Positions 23,135 through 33,150 of a stretch of DNA of 53,501 nt are shown here, in pieces. The position numbers were made by a program, and so were the translations under genes. Source of the DNA: Gnetum montanum (lineage: Eukaryota > Streptophyta > Gnetopsida > Gnetales > Gnetaceae); contig MNCI01004199.1 in the NCBI GenBank assembly GCA_015680685.1, forward strand, positions 183,466 to 236,966, in the 5' to 3' direction. The notes under the pieces were generated by a model that worked only from the letters and a program-made list of their open reading frames with translations, did no database searches and was not told the DNA's origin. Within the stretch, counting starts at the first letter, position 1. Every line of letters begins with the position of its first letter.

Positions 23135-23425
23135 AAAAGTTGTCGGCCATGAATCTGCTTTACTATCAAAATCTTATCTAAAAGGATAAATGTAAGTGGA
23201 GTGCATGATGAGCCTCCAGCTTGAGTCCATACTGCAAGTCGGTTCCAAGTCCTATATATAGGGATCGATTATGGTTACAGTGTGATGAGCAGTCGATGGC
23301 AAAAAATCCAGAAGGCCTTCCAAGGATCTCAACGATTCTGCGTCGAGCAAAGCACTTCATAACATACCATGCAAACTCATCACAAATCATTATATTCTCC
23401 TGCCACATGGCCACACAAGATGCCT
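23135..23425. other. Spacer between viral remnant and F-box gene 3' end
   Basis: This probably includes the 3' untranslated region of the minus-strand F-box gene. One overlapping minus frame (23178-23459) is a shadow. After the annotated stop, shifting the minus-strand frame by one base gives about 17 further residues (PGFEGILCGHVAGEYNDL), which may be the original C terminus. Confidence 0.4.
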
Positions 23426-24361
23426 TCAAATCCCGGGAATCTTTCCAACCTCCATCCACTGAATCTCTTCAAACTCAAACTGCAGAAACGGATCTCCTGA
23501 CACGCAGAAAACTACATGCAGACCGGAACCGACCCGGTTACGTGGACACCCACCACCGGTGCTACTCCACATATTCTCGATCACGACCCATTTCCGGGCT
23601 TTGGGATCAAAAATTTCACAATCTTCCATGAATCTACCCTGGTTCTCCGTCTCGTACCCAGTAACAACAACAAATTTGCCACCCACAAAAACCAGCTGGC
23701 ACTCGTCACAGCCCGTGGACATTTCCGGCAGAATCGTCGACCGGTTTTCCTGAAAATCATAAACTTTAGCTAAACACAGAGCAGTTTTCAGTTCATCATG
23801 GCCGCCGGCGACGTAGATTTTTCTGTCCGGAGAAGCCGCGCAGGCCAAAAACGAGCGCAGAGTCGGCATATCGGAACCGCAGGTACATTTTCCTGCAACA
23901 AAATAGTAGATGAACACCGTACGTTGTGCATGCCATGTTGCCGGATTCCAACCTCCGATGACCGGAATGTTGGTGCCAAATGAAACGCATAAAGCAAAGA
24001 GAGGGATCCCATTCTGGAATCCTGGCGGTGGAGGCAAATGTTCCAATTTTCCGGTGGCAGTGTTCAGCACGGTGATTCTGTGCACCGGATTCCTGCTTGA
24101 TTTATGATCGGTTTGGGATTCCAACAGCGGAGCTGCTGCCTGAATCAGGCAGATAAGATGCTCCCCGGCGCCACAGGCATGCCTCTGGGAATAGAAATCC
24201 GGCGAGTCTAGCTCGAATTTCCATGCTCTGAAGACGGATTTGAAAGCTTTGTAGGATTTGTAGCAGACGCTGTACAGACATTCCGGAGTTATATCCTCGG
24301 GGAGAACTCGGATAAGAGGTCGTTGCATGGAGTGGTGTTGTGGGTTGTGCTCGTCCGCCAT
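23426..24361 (-). CDS. F-box/kelch-repeat protein, At1g80440/KMD-like
   Basis: This intronless gene encodes 311 residues. Start: the ATG at 24361 (context GATAATGGCG). The frame runs further upstream to 24391 but without an ATG. Residues 15-60 (LIRVLPEDITPECLYSV, then FKSVFRAWK) are a diverged F-box. Residues 60-310 hold kelch repeats: IYVAGGHDELKTAL, GGKFVVVTGYETENQG and CEIFDPKARKWVVIE are diagnostic of the KISS ME DEADLY group. Such proteins are substrate receptors of SCF ubiquitin ligases; characterised relatives target phenylalanine ammonia-lyase and type-B response regulators. That target range is inferred, not shown here. The family is usually about 340-360 residues, so the C terminus may be shortened by a frameshift near 23432. 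It is the only credible intact host gene here, with higher GC than its surroundings. Confidence 0.88.
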   Translation of the reverse strand: MADEHNPQHHSMQRPLIRVLPEDITPECLYSVCYKSYKAFKSVFRAWKFELDSPDFYSQRHACGAGEHLICLIQAAAPLLESQTDHKSSRNPVHRITVLNTATGKLEHLPPPPGFQNGIPLFALCVSFGTNIPVIGGWNPATWHAQRTVFIYYFVAGKCTCGSDMPTLRSFLACAASPDRKIYVAGGHDELKTALCLAKVYDFQENRSTILPEMSTGCDECQLVFVGGKFVVVTGYETENQGRFMEDCEIFDPKARKWVVIENMWSSTGGGCPRNRVGSGLHVVFCVSGDPFLQFEFEEIQWMEVGKIPGI

Positions 24362-24467
24362 TATCAGAGCTTGGGGTGGTCCTGCACACAAGGAACCGCA
24401 GCAGAGGATGAAGACGATAAAGGAATTAAAAATGCAGCAGCTTATAAAAATGCACGTTACTTTATAG
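24362..24467 (-). promoter_or_regulatory. F-box gene core promoter and 5' leader
   Basis: On the minus strand CTATAAAG lies at 24460-24467, 99 bases before the ATG. A start site about 30 bases downstream (near 24432) would give a leader of about 70 bases without an upstream ATG. The leader contains CTTCATCCTCTGCTGCGG, a pyrimidine-rich stretch typical of plant leaders. A second AT-rich block (TTTTTATAAG) lies at 24441-24450. Confidence 0.6.
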
Positions 24468-24514
24468 CATCATCTACTAGACATCACTGATTGCTTTGAT
24501 ATTATATTTCTGTA

Positions 24515-25330
24515 TGATACTTCTAATGCATCATCCTAAAAACCTTCATGAGAAGAACTCTAGCTTTTTCTTGTTTCTGCTCACCTTAAATATCCTGAAG
24601 TACTGTAATGATGAGAACAAAGTGTCTATATTTTGGAACCTCTTAAGAAGGCCTTGTTGACAAGCCTCCTTCAATGAATGTCTAATCACNGAAGTCGTAT
24701 TGGTGAACCGTTCGTCCGAGCCTATAAATACTTACCTCATATAGCAGTAATTTCTTTTGGGAGTCCAAGACACACAATCACTAGTTTAAAACAATATCTT
24801 CACAATAATTATGTAATATCACAATAAAAATAATAATTTTTTAAAATGCTACTCAAACCTGCAACTTTTTGCTTGTAATTTCAATAATCTTTTTAAAATT
24901 TAAATTATCCCGTAAAGTCAAGCACCATTTATCGTATGTCCATTGTAGCAGCAAGCACTTTATTAAGACAGTATGATTTTAATTTATGTTTAAACTTTAA
25001 ACAAAAGACAGTGCAAGAAGAACAACGCAAAGTCCAAATTGAAACCGCAAAGTGCAAAAGACAGTATGTTTAAATTTGTACATAGCTTTTAAGAGTTTTC
25101 TTTTCTTTTAGCATATTCATGTATGGATGATTTAAAATATCTCATATTGTTTCTTGCCTTAAATTTTCACCCTTCCATGGGCAACTCAAAGATGGCAAGG
25201 TAAAAGGCAGAACGTACTCTAAAAGTTGATCCATGAATGCACGTCAGCATTCAAGAAGCTCAGCATTAACAAGCGGCTCAAAACAGACATTCTGCTTCCA
25301 CAAAAGCAACTTATGTCCATCTTTTTCATC
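24515..25330. repeat. Block U1, copy 1 (matches 52690-53501)
   Basis: About 800 bp upstream of the F-box gene recurs in direct orientation at the end of the window. Shared runs include AATGCATCATCCT, TATATTTTGGAACCTCTTAA, AGGCCTTGTT, GCCTATAAATACTTACCTC and CCTTCCATGGGCAACTCAAA. CCTATAAATA at 24722-24731 (plus) with a downstream CTCATATAGCA is promoter-like and conserved in both copies. The block may be an LTR or a segmental duplication. A single undetermined base lies at 24690. Confidence 0.75.
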
Positions 25331-25504
25331 TCCTGGGCCAATGGGCTTCAGCTGCAACCGCAGGTCTTACCAGAGTCAAGATGCTGCTGCTGGCATCATT
25401 TGATTATGTTTTTTCTAATTTTTACTCATGGGTTTGTTTGCCATTGTGGATATGGTTTTGTGGGTCTGTCCATGGATCATCATCGTCTCCTCTGCAATGC
25501 AGAA
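25331..25504. other. Short unique stretch
   Basis: GC content is slightly raised (CTGCAACCGCAGGTC; ATGCTGCTGCTGGCATC). It is part of a plus-strand frame of 96 residues (25226-25516) that resembles no family I know. Not called as a gene. Confidence 0.3.
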
Positions 25505-25770
25505 TTGGTAGGATAGTGGGATGATGAAAATGAAATGAAACTAAAACAAAGTTTAACCTAATGCTCTATTTGCAGTTGGCAAGGAACAAACATTTGCTAG
25601 TATCCATTTCAAACAGGGAATCAAGGTTTTTTTTTTGTCTTTTTTTTAATCGTGTTTGGCACCCCATGGTGGGTGACTACGGACTAGACACTACTTGAAT
25701 CATAATTGCTAAATCATCTCGGGTTGGAGTATTCATCACGTATTTCTTTTATGAAATGAAAGACATTAAG
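25505..25770 (+). repeat. Block U2, copy 2 (matches 19365-19625)
   Basis: This is the direct repeat of the block left of the viral remnant. This copy contains a T-rich run (25626-25650) and CCCCATGGTGGGTGACTA, where copy 1 has a shorter, drifted version. Confidence 0.7.
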
Positions 25771-25789
25771 TTGTAGCATGAGATGCTGG

Positions 25790-26340
25790 AAAAAAATTGT
25801 AAAGAAAACATTGGCTGAGACAGCACAATGACCGAATTGCATAAAGAATCAAAGATGTGGATATAAATCAAAACTAACTTCCAGCCACAAATAATGATGC
25901 CTTTACATAAATTTGTTGCAGTGAGTGTTCTGATTCTTTTATCACAACCATGTTGTATGCAAATTGTTTGTAATATAAATCAAAACTATAACACTGTAGT
26001 GATTTCTTCTTGTGATATAAACCAAAACTATAACACTGCAGTGATTTCTTCTAGTGCCTTTGTTCTCCAATCAAGAACATTTTATAAGCTAGACAAATAT
26101 TAGTTACCAAACATTTGGTTTAAATGACAAATATAATACCAATCTTGTGGTAATTGTTACAAATAGTTGATTTTCTGTAATGGTCACTTTTATGAAACTA
26201 TTACAAATCATTGGTTTTTTATAATGGTCACATTTATGGAACTGTTACAAACCATCAATTTTCTGTAAAAGTCACATTTATGGAACCATTACAAACCATT
26301 GATTTTCCTGTAAATAATTACATTTTTCCACTTAGTCTCC
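25790..26340 (+). repeat. Block U3, copy 1 (matches 39765-40150)
   Basis: AAAACATTGGCT, CACAATGACCGAATTGCATA, AGAATCAAAGATGTG, GATGCCTTTA and TTCTTTTATCACA occur in the same order in both copies. It ends in a 44-48-bp tandem array (26145-26330). Within 25975-26050 a 60-bp segment (GATATAAACCAAAACTATAA, then CACTGCAGTGATTTCTTCT) is itself duplicated. Confidence 0.72.
26145..26330. repeat. Minisatellite, period about 45 bp, four units
   Basis: The unit is TGGTCACATTTATGGAACTG then TTACAAACCATTGATTTTCTGTAA. Starts are near 26150, 26181, 26225 and 26270, the first unit being partial. The related block at 40065-40145 keeps about two units. Confidence 0.8.
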
Positions 26341-26639
26341 ATAAAGTAATAGCCATCAAACCCAAATTTTAAGAGATGAATATAAGAATTATGGTGATAG
26401 CTCCTCTAAATGTGAGTATTATTTTCCATGTATTACAATGTATTATTTTTTAAACTTAATTTTTTATATGGTAACTAAAGTTTATGAATAAACCCAATGT
26501 TCATTCTAGGTCCTACCATATGTGAATTTTCTCTAATAACTGTATGTGCACTCTGAATATGAGAAAACATCACAATTGAATAAAAGTTTCATTAAGATTG
26601 TAAAACTGTACATACAAATTACATTATGGAACCAAGTCC
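26341..26639. other. AT-rich spacer, possible copia 3' end
   Basis: This sequence follows the copia RNase H stop in element sense and could include its 3' LTR. I find no matching partner beyond 38560, so no LTR boundary is called. Confidence 0.3.
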
Positions 26640-28450
26640 CATCTAAACTATATGATCCTTAAATGACTTTGATGTCATTTCTTTTGTCAAAGGATCAGCT
26701 ATTATCAATTTAATACTTATATGCTCAATGACCACGTTTTTTTCCTTAACATGTTCCCTTATGGCTAAATACTTTATGTCAATGTGTTTACTTTGACTGC
26801 CACTCTTATTATTCTTAGTCATAAAGACAACAGCTAAATTGTCACAAAATACCTTTAATGACCTAGATATATAATCTATAATTCTAAGGCCCAACATAAA
26901 ACTCTTCAACCATACACCATGTACAGTAGCCTCAAAATAAGAAACGAACTTTGCCTCCATTGTGGAAGTAGAAACCAAGGTTTGCTTTCCACTCCTCCAA
27001 GACACAACTCCTCTAGCTAGCATAAAAAAATAACTAGATGTTGATTTTCTTGAATCAACACAACTAGCAAAGTCTAAATCAAAATAGCCAATTACCTCCA
27101 GATTTTCAATTCATCTATAGATAAGCATGTAATCTTTTGTACCTTGAAGGTACCTCATCACCTTCTTTGCAACACTCCAAAAGTCAATGCCTAGATTACT
27201 CTAATATCTACCTAACATTCCCACAACAAATGCAATGTCAAGTCTTGTGCAGACCTGAGCATACATTAGGCTTCCAATAATTAAAGCATATGAAATGTTG
27301 CTCATTTGTCTTTTCTCTAAATCATTCTTAGGGCACTAGTTCAAATTGAACTTATCACCCTTCATAATGAATGCTATACTCGATGAACAATCTTTCATTT
27401 GAAAGCTCTCTAAAACTTTATTAATATACGTTTCTTGCAAAAGTTCCAAAATACATCTAAATTTGTTCCTGTGCATCTTAATGCTAATGACATAAGATGC
27501 CTTATTCATACCCTTCATGTCAAAGCTCTTATAGAGAAATTACTTCACCTCATATAGAAATCCATTATCATTGGTCGCAAGATGGATATCATCCACATAT
27601 AGGACAAGGAAAAAGATTTTTCTCCCATTGACCTTTTGGTATATACATTGATCCATTATGTTCTCTTCAAAATGAAATGAAGTGATGACATCATGGAATT
27701 TTAAATATCATCGATTGGAGGCTTGTTTCAATCCATATATGGATTTCTTAAGTTTGCATACAAATTGCTCACCATCACTAAAGGACAATCCTTTAGGTTA
27801 TTTCATATAAACCTCTTCCTCTAGATCACCATTGAGGAATGTTGTTTTCACATCCATTTGATGTAATTCGAAATCAAAATGAGCAATCAATTCCATATTC
27901 ACATAAAGGGAGTGCTTCTTAGATATAGGAGAAAAGGTCTTTGTGTAATCTATTCCCTCTCTCTGAATGAACCCTTTAACAATAAGTCTTACCTTATATC
28001 TTTCAATGTTGGCTAGTGAGTCTTTCTTTATCTTGAAGACCCATTTTCATCCTAGACTTCATTAGATGACATAGAGTTCATCTCATCTTTCATGGCATCA
28101 TACCATAAGTTAGGTTTCTTACAACTCATGTCTTCTGAAAATGTTTCGAGATCATTTTCAGCTCCTATGTTATAGTTAGACTCCTATAGATACACTACAT
28201 AGTCACTAGGAATTGCCGATCACCTTACTTTAGTAGGTCTTCTTAATGTTGATTCATCATTTTCCTGAAAGGCATGATGTTCAATGGGCTATTCAATAGG
28301 TTCTAGTATTTATTGTTCATCTGGATCTACTACTTCTATATCAATAGTTTGTGGAACTTAAATGACTAGTTATTTTTCATCACATGTTTGTGCTCTAGGC
28401 ATGTTGTGTACAATAATCAGTCTTTCACTTGAAGTAGAGGGTTGGGCACC
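26640..28450 (-). pseudogene. Copia reverse transcriptase and RNase H, broken
   Basis: RNase H: VSTSTMEAKFVSYFEA, VFCDNLAVVFM, KHIDIKYLAIREHV and IADPLTKEM in the frame 26643-27023. RT: QMDVKTTFLNGDLEEEVYMK near 27810-27865, LKKSIYGLKQAS near 27720-27755, and the catalytic LYVDDI near 27583-27603. In-frame stops and frame changes separate these, for example at 27336 and before 27023. In an intact element the enzyme copies element RNA. This copy is dead. Confidence 0.85.
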
Positions 28451-29706
28451 TGCCTGATCTTTCTCTAGAATAGTGTTCTAGGATCAATTACTCTTACTAA
28501 GCAAGTCATTCTCAAGAAATTTAGATTTCTTTGATTTCACAAACCTAGTAGTATGTGATGGACAATAATATCTATATTCCTTAGATCATTTGACATATCC
28601 AATGAAATACCCACTTATGGTCCTTGGGACTAACTTCTTTTCTTGTGGATTATAGACTCTTACTTTAGACAGGCATCCCCAAATGCATATATGTCACAAA
28701 CTTGATTTCCAACTTTTCCATAATTCAAATTATGTCTTTGAGAAAACTTTGGTTGGAACTTGGTTTAATATATACACAACTGTCTTGAAAGCTTCCATCC
28801 AAAAGGACTTAGGAAGCTTGGAGTTGTTAAGCATACTTTACACCATGTCTAATAATGTTTTGTTTATTTTTTCTTTTCTTTTCTTTTTTTGCCATACCAT
28901 TTTGGTATGGAGAACAAAACATAGTGTACTAGGCAACAATCCCATGCTCTTGATGAAACTTAGCAAATGGACTAGTAGCTTGTCCATCATTAGTATATCT
29001 ACCATTGTATTTACCACCATTAGTAGACCTCACTATATTTTATTCGCTTACCGCATTTTTTCTCTACTTTAGCCTTAAACACCTTAAAGGCATCTAAAGC
29101 TTCGTTCTTGTTATGAAGTAGGTAGAGATACATATATCATGAGTATTCATCAATAAAAATAATGAAATACCTTTGACCATACGCTAGACTACAAATATCT
29201 ATATGTATGATCTCTAATATGTTTGAACTTCTCTTGGCACCTTTCTTTGACATATTGGTCTGCTTTCCCTTTATGCAGTTTACACAAGTGTCAAAGTTAG
29301 TAAAATCTAGGGTACTAAGTACTCCACCATTTACTAATCTCTTTATTCTCTCAATAGAGATATGTTCTAATCTACGATGTCATAACATAGAGGATTCTTC
29401 ATTCATAACACATTTCATAACACTAGCACTATTATGAACATGTATAAAAGTATACAAAGTTTTATTTTGAAAACTAATTTTGAAAAGATCATTTGTTAAT
29501 GTACCATTTGCAATAAGTTTAGATCTATAATATAAACTGAATACAATGTCTAAGAAATTAAAGTAAAATCCCAATAATACAAGCCTTGGAAAAAAAATTA
29601 AATTCATTGAAAAAGTTGGAATATAAAATATCTTTTCCAACTTTAAAATAAAATCACTACTTAAAACTAATCTGCATGTTTTAACTACCTCCACATGTGA
29701 GCTCAT
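28451..29706 (-). pseudogene. Copia pre-integrase and integrase, broken
   Basis: The frame 29380-29706 reads FYIPTFSMNLIFFPRLVLLG, matching the gag-pre-integrase region of plant copia. The integrase zinc site follows near 29270-29395: HRRLEHIS, then CVNCIKGKQ, giving the H..H and C..C pairs. The first catalytic aspartate is in IIHIDICSLAYG near 29190-29225. The downstream integrase is broken by stops and a T-rich indel near 28860-28890. Integrase would insert the DNA copy. Confidence 0.78.
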
Positions 29707-30432
29707 CTTGTTGCTTCAATAGATGCACAACTTACTTCCCACTAGTCTCCTTAGGTTTTGCACCCCCTACAAAGAATTAGTAACATGGATTGTAAAACTA
29801 GAGTTAGTCCACCATGTGTTATGGCCAACATCAACCATATTAGATTCAAAATAAATAAGTGAGAATTAAGTACCTTTCTTTTCAAGACATTTCTAATATT
29901 TAGAACAATCCTTCTTTATATGCCCTTTCTTTTTGCAAAAAAAGCATTGAGATTTCTTTTTAATATCAACTTGTGTAGGTAGTTTGTCATTCCACTTATT
30001 TTTGGCTCGTCCCTTATCCTTTCCTTGTATAGCCATATGCACACACTCTCTCAATTCCATAGTAAATCTATGCTCTTCTTGTACACACATGATCATTAGT
30101 TCATTGATTAACCATTTTTCTCTATGTGCGTTATAAGATATCTTAAAGGGTCTGTACTATTATGGGAGCATGTTCAAGATGTAGTGCAAAAGGAAAGACT
30201 TTGACATCTTAACCTTAAATGTTTTTAGCTGAGCCACTATATCCCTCATTTGCATGATGTGCTCATGCACACCATGGATTTTGGTGAACTTTATGAATGA
30301 AAATTTCATTATTAAAATATTAGCCAAAGCCTTGTTTGATGATTCAAATTTTTTATCAATTGCCTTCATCAAAGCTTGCATATTGTAATATTATTCCAAT
30401 GATTCATGCATACCAACCAATATCTTTGTCTT
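29707..30432 (-). pseudogene. Copia gag, 3' part, with CCHC zinc knuckle
   Basis: The frame 29893-30096 ends CFFCKKKGHIKKDCSKY, a perfect C-x2-C-x4-H-x4-C RNA-binding knuckle. The frame 30160-30381 has MQALMKAIDKKFESSNKALA and VHEHIMQMRDIVAQL, the conserved gag helices of this copia family. Between element D and that frame the sequence still reads KILVGMHESLE, aligning with the family. This shows that element D split an otherwise continuous gag. Confidence 0.85.
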
Positions 30433-31249
30433 TGATGAGTTGCCATTTCTGTGATATCACGTATGCGATATTGCAGGCTAGCCACGATATTGCGTACGTG
30501 ATATCACAGCCTATCTCCTCATCTATAAATAAGAGGCAGGCAGTTCCAATAGTCAATCATTTTTAGAGTTCGTTTTGATTTTTATTTTCATTTTTCTCTC
30601 AATCCTTTTCCTCCTAGTGTATGCCCACAGTGTGGTGATTGTAATTGTACGACATCCTTATTCGAGTGTGATGTACTTGGACACGCACATGACCAGCAAT
30701 AAAGATCGTGATTACTTCATCATTGCAGCATTCACTAATCTTAATCATTTAATTAATTGTTATTTACTACTTTCTTAGTTAATATCTTCTTACCCTAAAC
30801 TCCTATTAAATGCAGAATGAGTATGACTTGATTACAAGTATTTAAGTGTGACTACTTGGTAACCCAGTAGCGTACCTAGGATTTGCACTTGGTAATCCCA
30901 GTGGTAGTCATGCACGAAGTCGAAGATGTGTACGGTTGATTGAGGAACGGATGCTCATCACACTTAGGCTAGTTTAGATTCTCTCTCACCCTTCTCTCTT
31001 AGCTTAGTTAATATTATCATTTCCCATTGTCTTCAGGAGTAGCATTAGTATAGAACACATCATACACCTCACTCTAGACTAAACCATATGTGACAAAGTT
31101 AACACTAGTCCAGGTGGGAAGAAAAAAAACTGCAACCTAAGGCTAACTGTCTGGATGCCATAACTATTCTGTCTGTAGAGTTTGACTAGATCGCGCGTGT
31201 AACGCTCATATTCTTATTGTTGAGTGTAGGGGTACCTCGCCACTCATCA
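30433..31249 (+). repeat. Element D 5' LTR
   Basis: It is 817 bp, TGATGAGTTGCC to CACTCATCA. A near-perfect inverted repeat with arms 30449-30474 and 30484-30509 (core GTGATATCACGTA) stands just before the TATA box CTATAAATA at 30523-30531. CTTGGTAACCCAG at 30855-30867 and CTTGGTAATCCCAG at 30888-30901 form the shared repeated motif. Confidence 0.9.
30449..30531 (+). promoter_or_regulatory. Element D LTR promoter with palindromic upstream element
   Basis: Two 26-bp arms in opposite orientation, separated by 9 bp, precede the TATA box by about 15 bp. Each arm contains GTGATATCACGTA or its complement, an imperfect palindrome with an ACGT core of the kind bound by bZIP factors. The second LTR has the same structure at 37535-37615. 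The role as an enhancer is inferred from position. Confidence 0.6.
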
Positions 31250-31410
31250 TTGGTGCCATTTCGAGGGATGGTGCTAGTTATTTAGATTAGTTATATCATA
31301 CAAGGTCATTGTATAAGAATTAAGAATATATCTTTTAGAAGAAATAATTATAAAAAGTCACATATAAATTCACACAAAATTTCACAATCATGCCTCTCCT
31401 ACAAGACTAT

Positions 31411-31907
31411 NNNNNNNNNNNNNNNNNNNNNNNNNNNNNNNNNNNNNNNNNNNNNNNNNNNNNNNNNNNNNNNNNNNNNNNNNNNNNNNNNNNNNNNNNN
31501 NNNNNNNNNNNNNNNNNNNNNNNNNNNNNNNNNNNNNNNNNNNNNNNNNNNNNNNNNNNNNNNNNNNNNNNNNNNNNNNNNNNNNNNNNNNNNNNNNNNN
31601 NNNNNNNNNNNNNNNNNNNNNNNNNNNNNNNNNNNNNNNNNNNNNNNNNNNNNNNNNNNNNNNNNNNNNNNNNNNNNNNNNNNNNNNNNNNNNNNNNNNN
31701 NNNNNNNNNNNNNNNNNNNNNNNNNNNNNNNNNNNNNNNNNNNNNNNNNNNNNNNNNNNNNNNNNNNNNNNNNNNNNNNNNNNNNNNNNNNNNNNNNNNN
31801 NNNNNNNNNNNNNNNNNNNNNNNNNNNNNNNNNNNNNNNNNNNNNNNNNNNNNNNNNNNNNNNNNNNNNNNNNNNNNNNNNNNNNNNNNNNNNNNNNNNN
31901 NNNNNNN
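31411..31907. other. Assembly gap, 497 undetermined bases
   Basis: A run of N lies in element D shortly after the primer site. By comparison with element A, the gag core should lie here, and the true length may differ from 497. Single undetermined bases also occur at 24690 and 33528. Confidence 0.99.
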
Positions 31908-33150
31908 AGCTTATTAAGCGGGTAGCAAAAGAGGAAGGAGAAATGGCTAGATGGGAGAGTGTTGAAAAACATCAACGGGACCAAAATCTCAACTTAACAA
32001 AGGTCCATGATCATAAAAGTGAGAAATCAATCGATCTCAAGGAGGAAAATCATCTTTGCCAACACCACAATCATTAGAGGAAGTCGAGGAAAAGATTAAT
32101 AAGATGTTGGAATGGACGCATAAAAAGTGTGGAGAACATATCGATATCATTGGAGATAGAGTTTTGACAACCCAAGAAGCAGGACAAAGTATCAGTAGAC
32201 AATCGGAAAGAAGGGATAAGGAAAATAAGAGCTCAACTACCGATCATACATATGAATGTAACATTTTCCTATACGATCACCCCAAGAGCCAATGCCCAAT
32301 CTTGTTATATTTATATGAGCATTGGAGAAACACGTTACATCCCAAGTTCATACAGAGATACTATGTTCGATGATAGTGGCAAAAATCCCAGTCGTGGGGG
32401 AAGCCACCCCTAAACTAGAAACACCCTTCATATCATCCGAACCCAAACACTTATCTAGTTCAACTTCCTATTTCCCCAATTGGGTCAACATACTCTATCT
32501 TACCGCATTACCATTCTCCTCAAAACTATCAGCCCATGTCTTCAACACAACCACCACGTTGTGCACCTTTCACTTCTTCTAATTTTCAACATTCTCATCC
32601 TTTTCCTCCTTCTACATCACCACCAATTTTTCCTAAGGTGTCTACACCACAGCAACAACCCCTGAACATTACTTGTGCTACTATTGCCAACAGTAATGAG
32701 AGACCTCAGCAACATCGAAGGCGTCCCTTCTTTAGAAATGACCCTAGGAAGGGACAACACAGTTCCAAGGCCACTGCATCCTCCAACTCTACACAAGTCC
32801 AACACTATGGTGCACCCTTATCTTTGAACCAAACACCTCATGTCACTTCACTAGGGCTACCAATTAACACTCCAAAAACCATACAACCCAATGAACATAG
32901 GAATGAAAGGAAACATCCCGATCCTTGCATACCATATAATGGTCACAAACATCATAGTAGGTCAACTCTTTATCCAAGAACCACATCCTACAAATTGGCC
33001 CACTATGCTTACTATAATCAAGTGTGTGAACCACAATGGGGTAAGTATGACCAAGTTCCAATATTTTCAACATGCAAGGATCCTTACCTTCCATTTATTA
33101 ATCCTTTCCATCCTCAACTATTTAGTTATGGGGGATATCCCCCATTCTAG
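31908..33150 (+). pseudogene. Element D ORF1, gag-related with 'LYDHPK' motif
   Basis: One frame runs from at least 32056 to 33150, interrupted by only three stops (TGA and TAG near 32371-32376, TAG near 32416). Early residues SLEEVEEKINKMLEWTHKK are helical. Then comes YECNIFLYDHPKSQC, matching element A. The rest is Pro-, His-, Ser- and Gln-rich (SSTQPPRCAPFTSS; PPSTSPPIFP), as in disordered gag tails. The upstream part is in the gap. It is likely the particle protein or its C-terminal part. The frame is well preserved compared with element A. Confidence 0.6.

Larger units (their letters stand above)
26640..30432 (-). mobile_element. Ty1/copia retrotransposon, interior, minus orientation, broken
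   Basis: In element sense (right to left) the order is gag with a CCHC knuckle, pre-integrase, integrase, RT, RNase H. Integrase before RT is diagnostic of Ty1/copia. The 5' part of gag continues at 38328-38560, because element D inserted within gag (TSD GTCTT). Numerous stops are present throughout. No LTRs could be identified at either end. Wording such as STSTMEAKF and HIDIKYLAIREHV matches the common plant copia family. Confidence 0.88.

Noticed and set aside
23178-24389. Other frames overlapping the F-box gene on both strands
   Set aside because: They are shadows of the kelch coding frame and have no family resemblance.
25226-25516. 96-residue plus-strand frame upstream of the F-box gene
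   Set aside because: It spans the edge of repeat block U1, has no known motif, and is not maintained in the second U1 copy.
31388-31984. Long frames across the run of N
   Set aside because: These are artefacts of undetermined bases.
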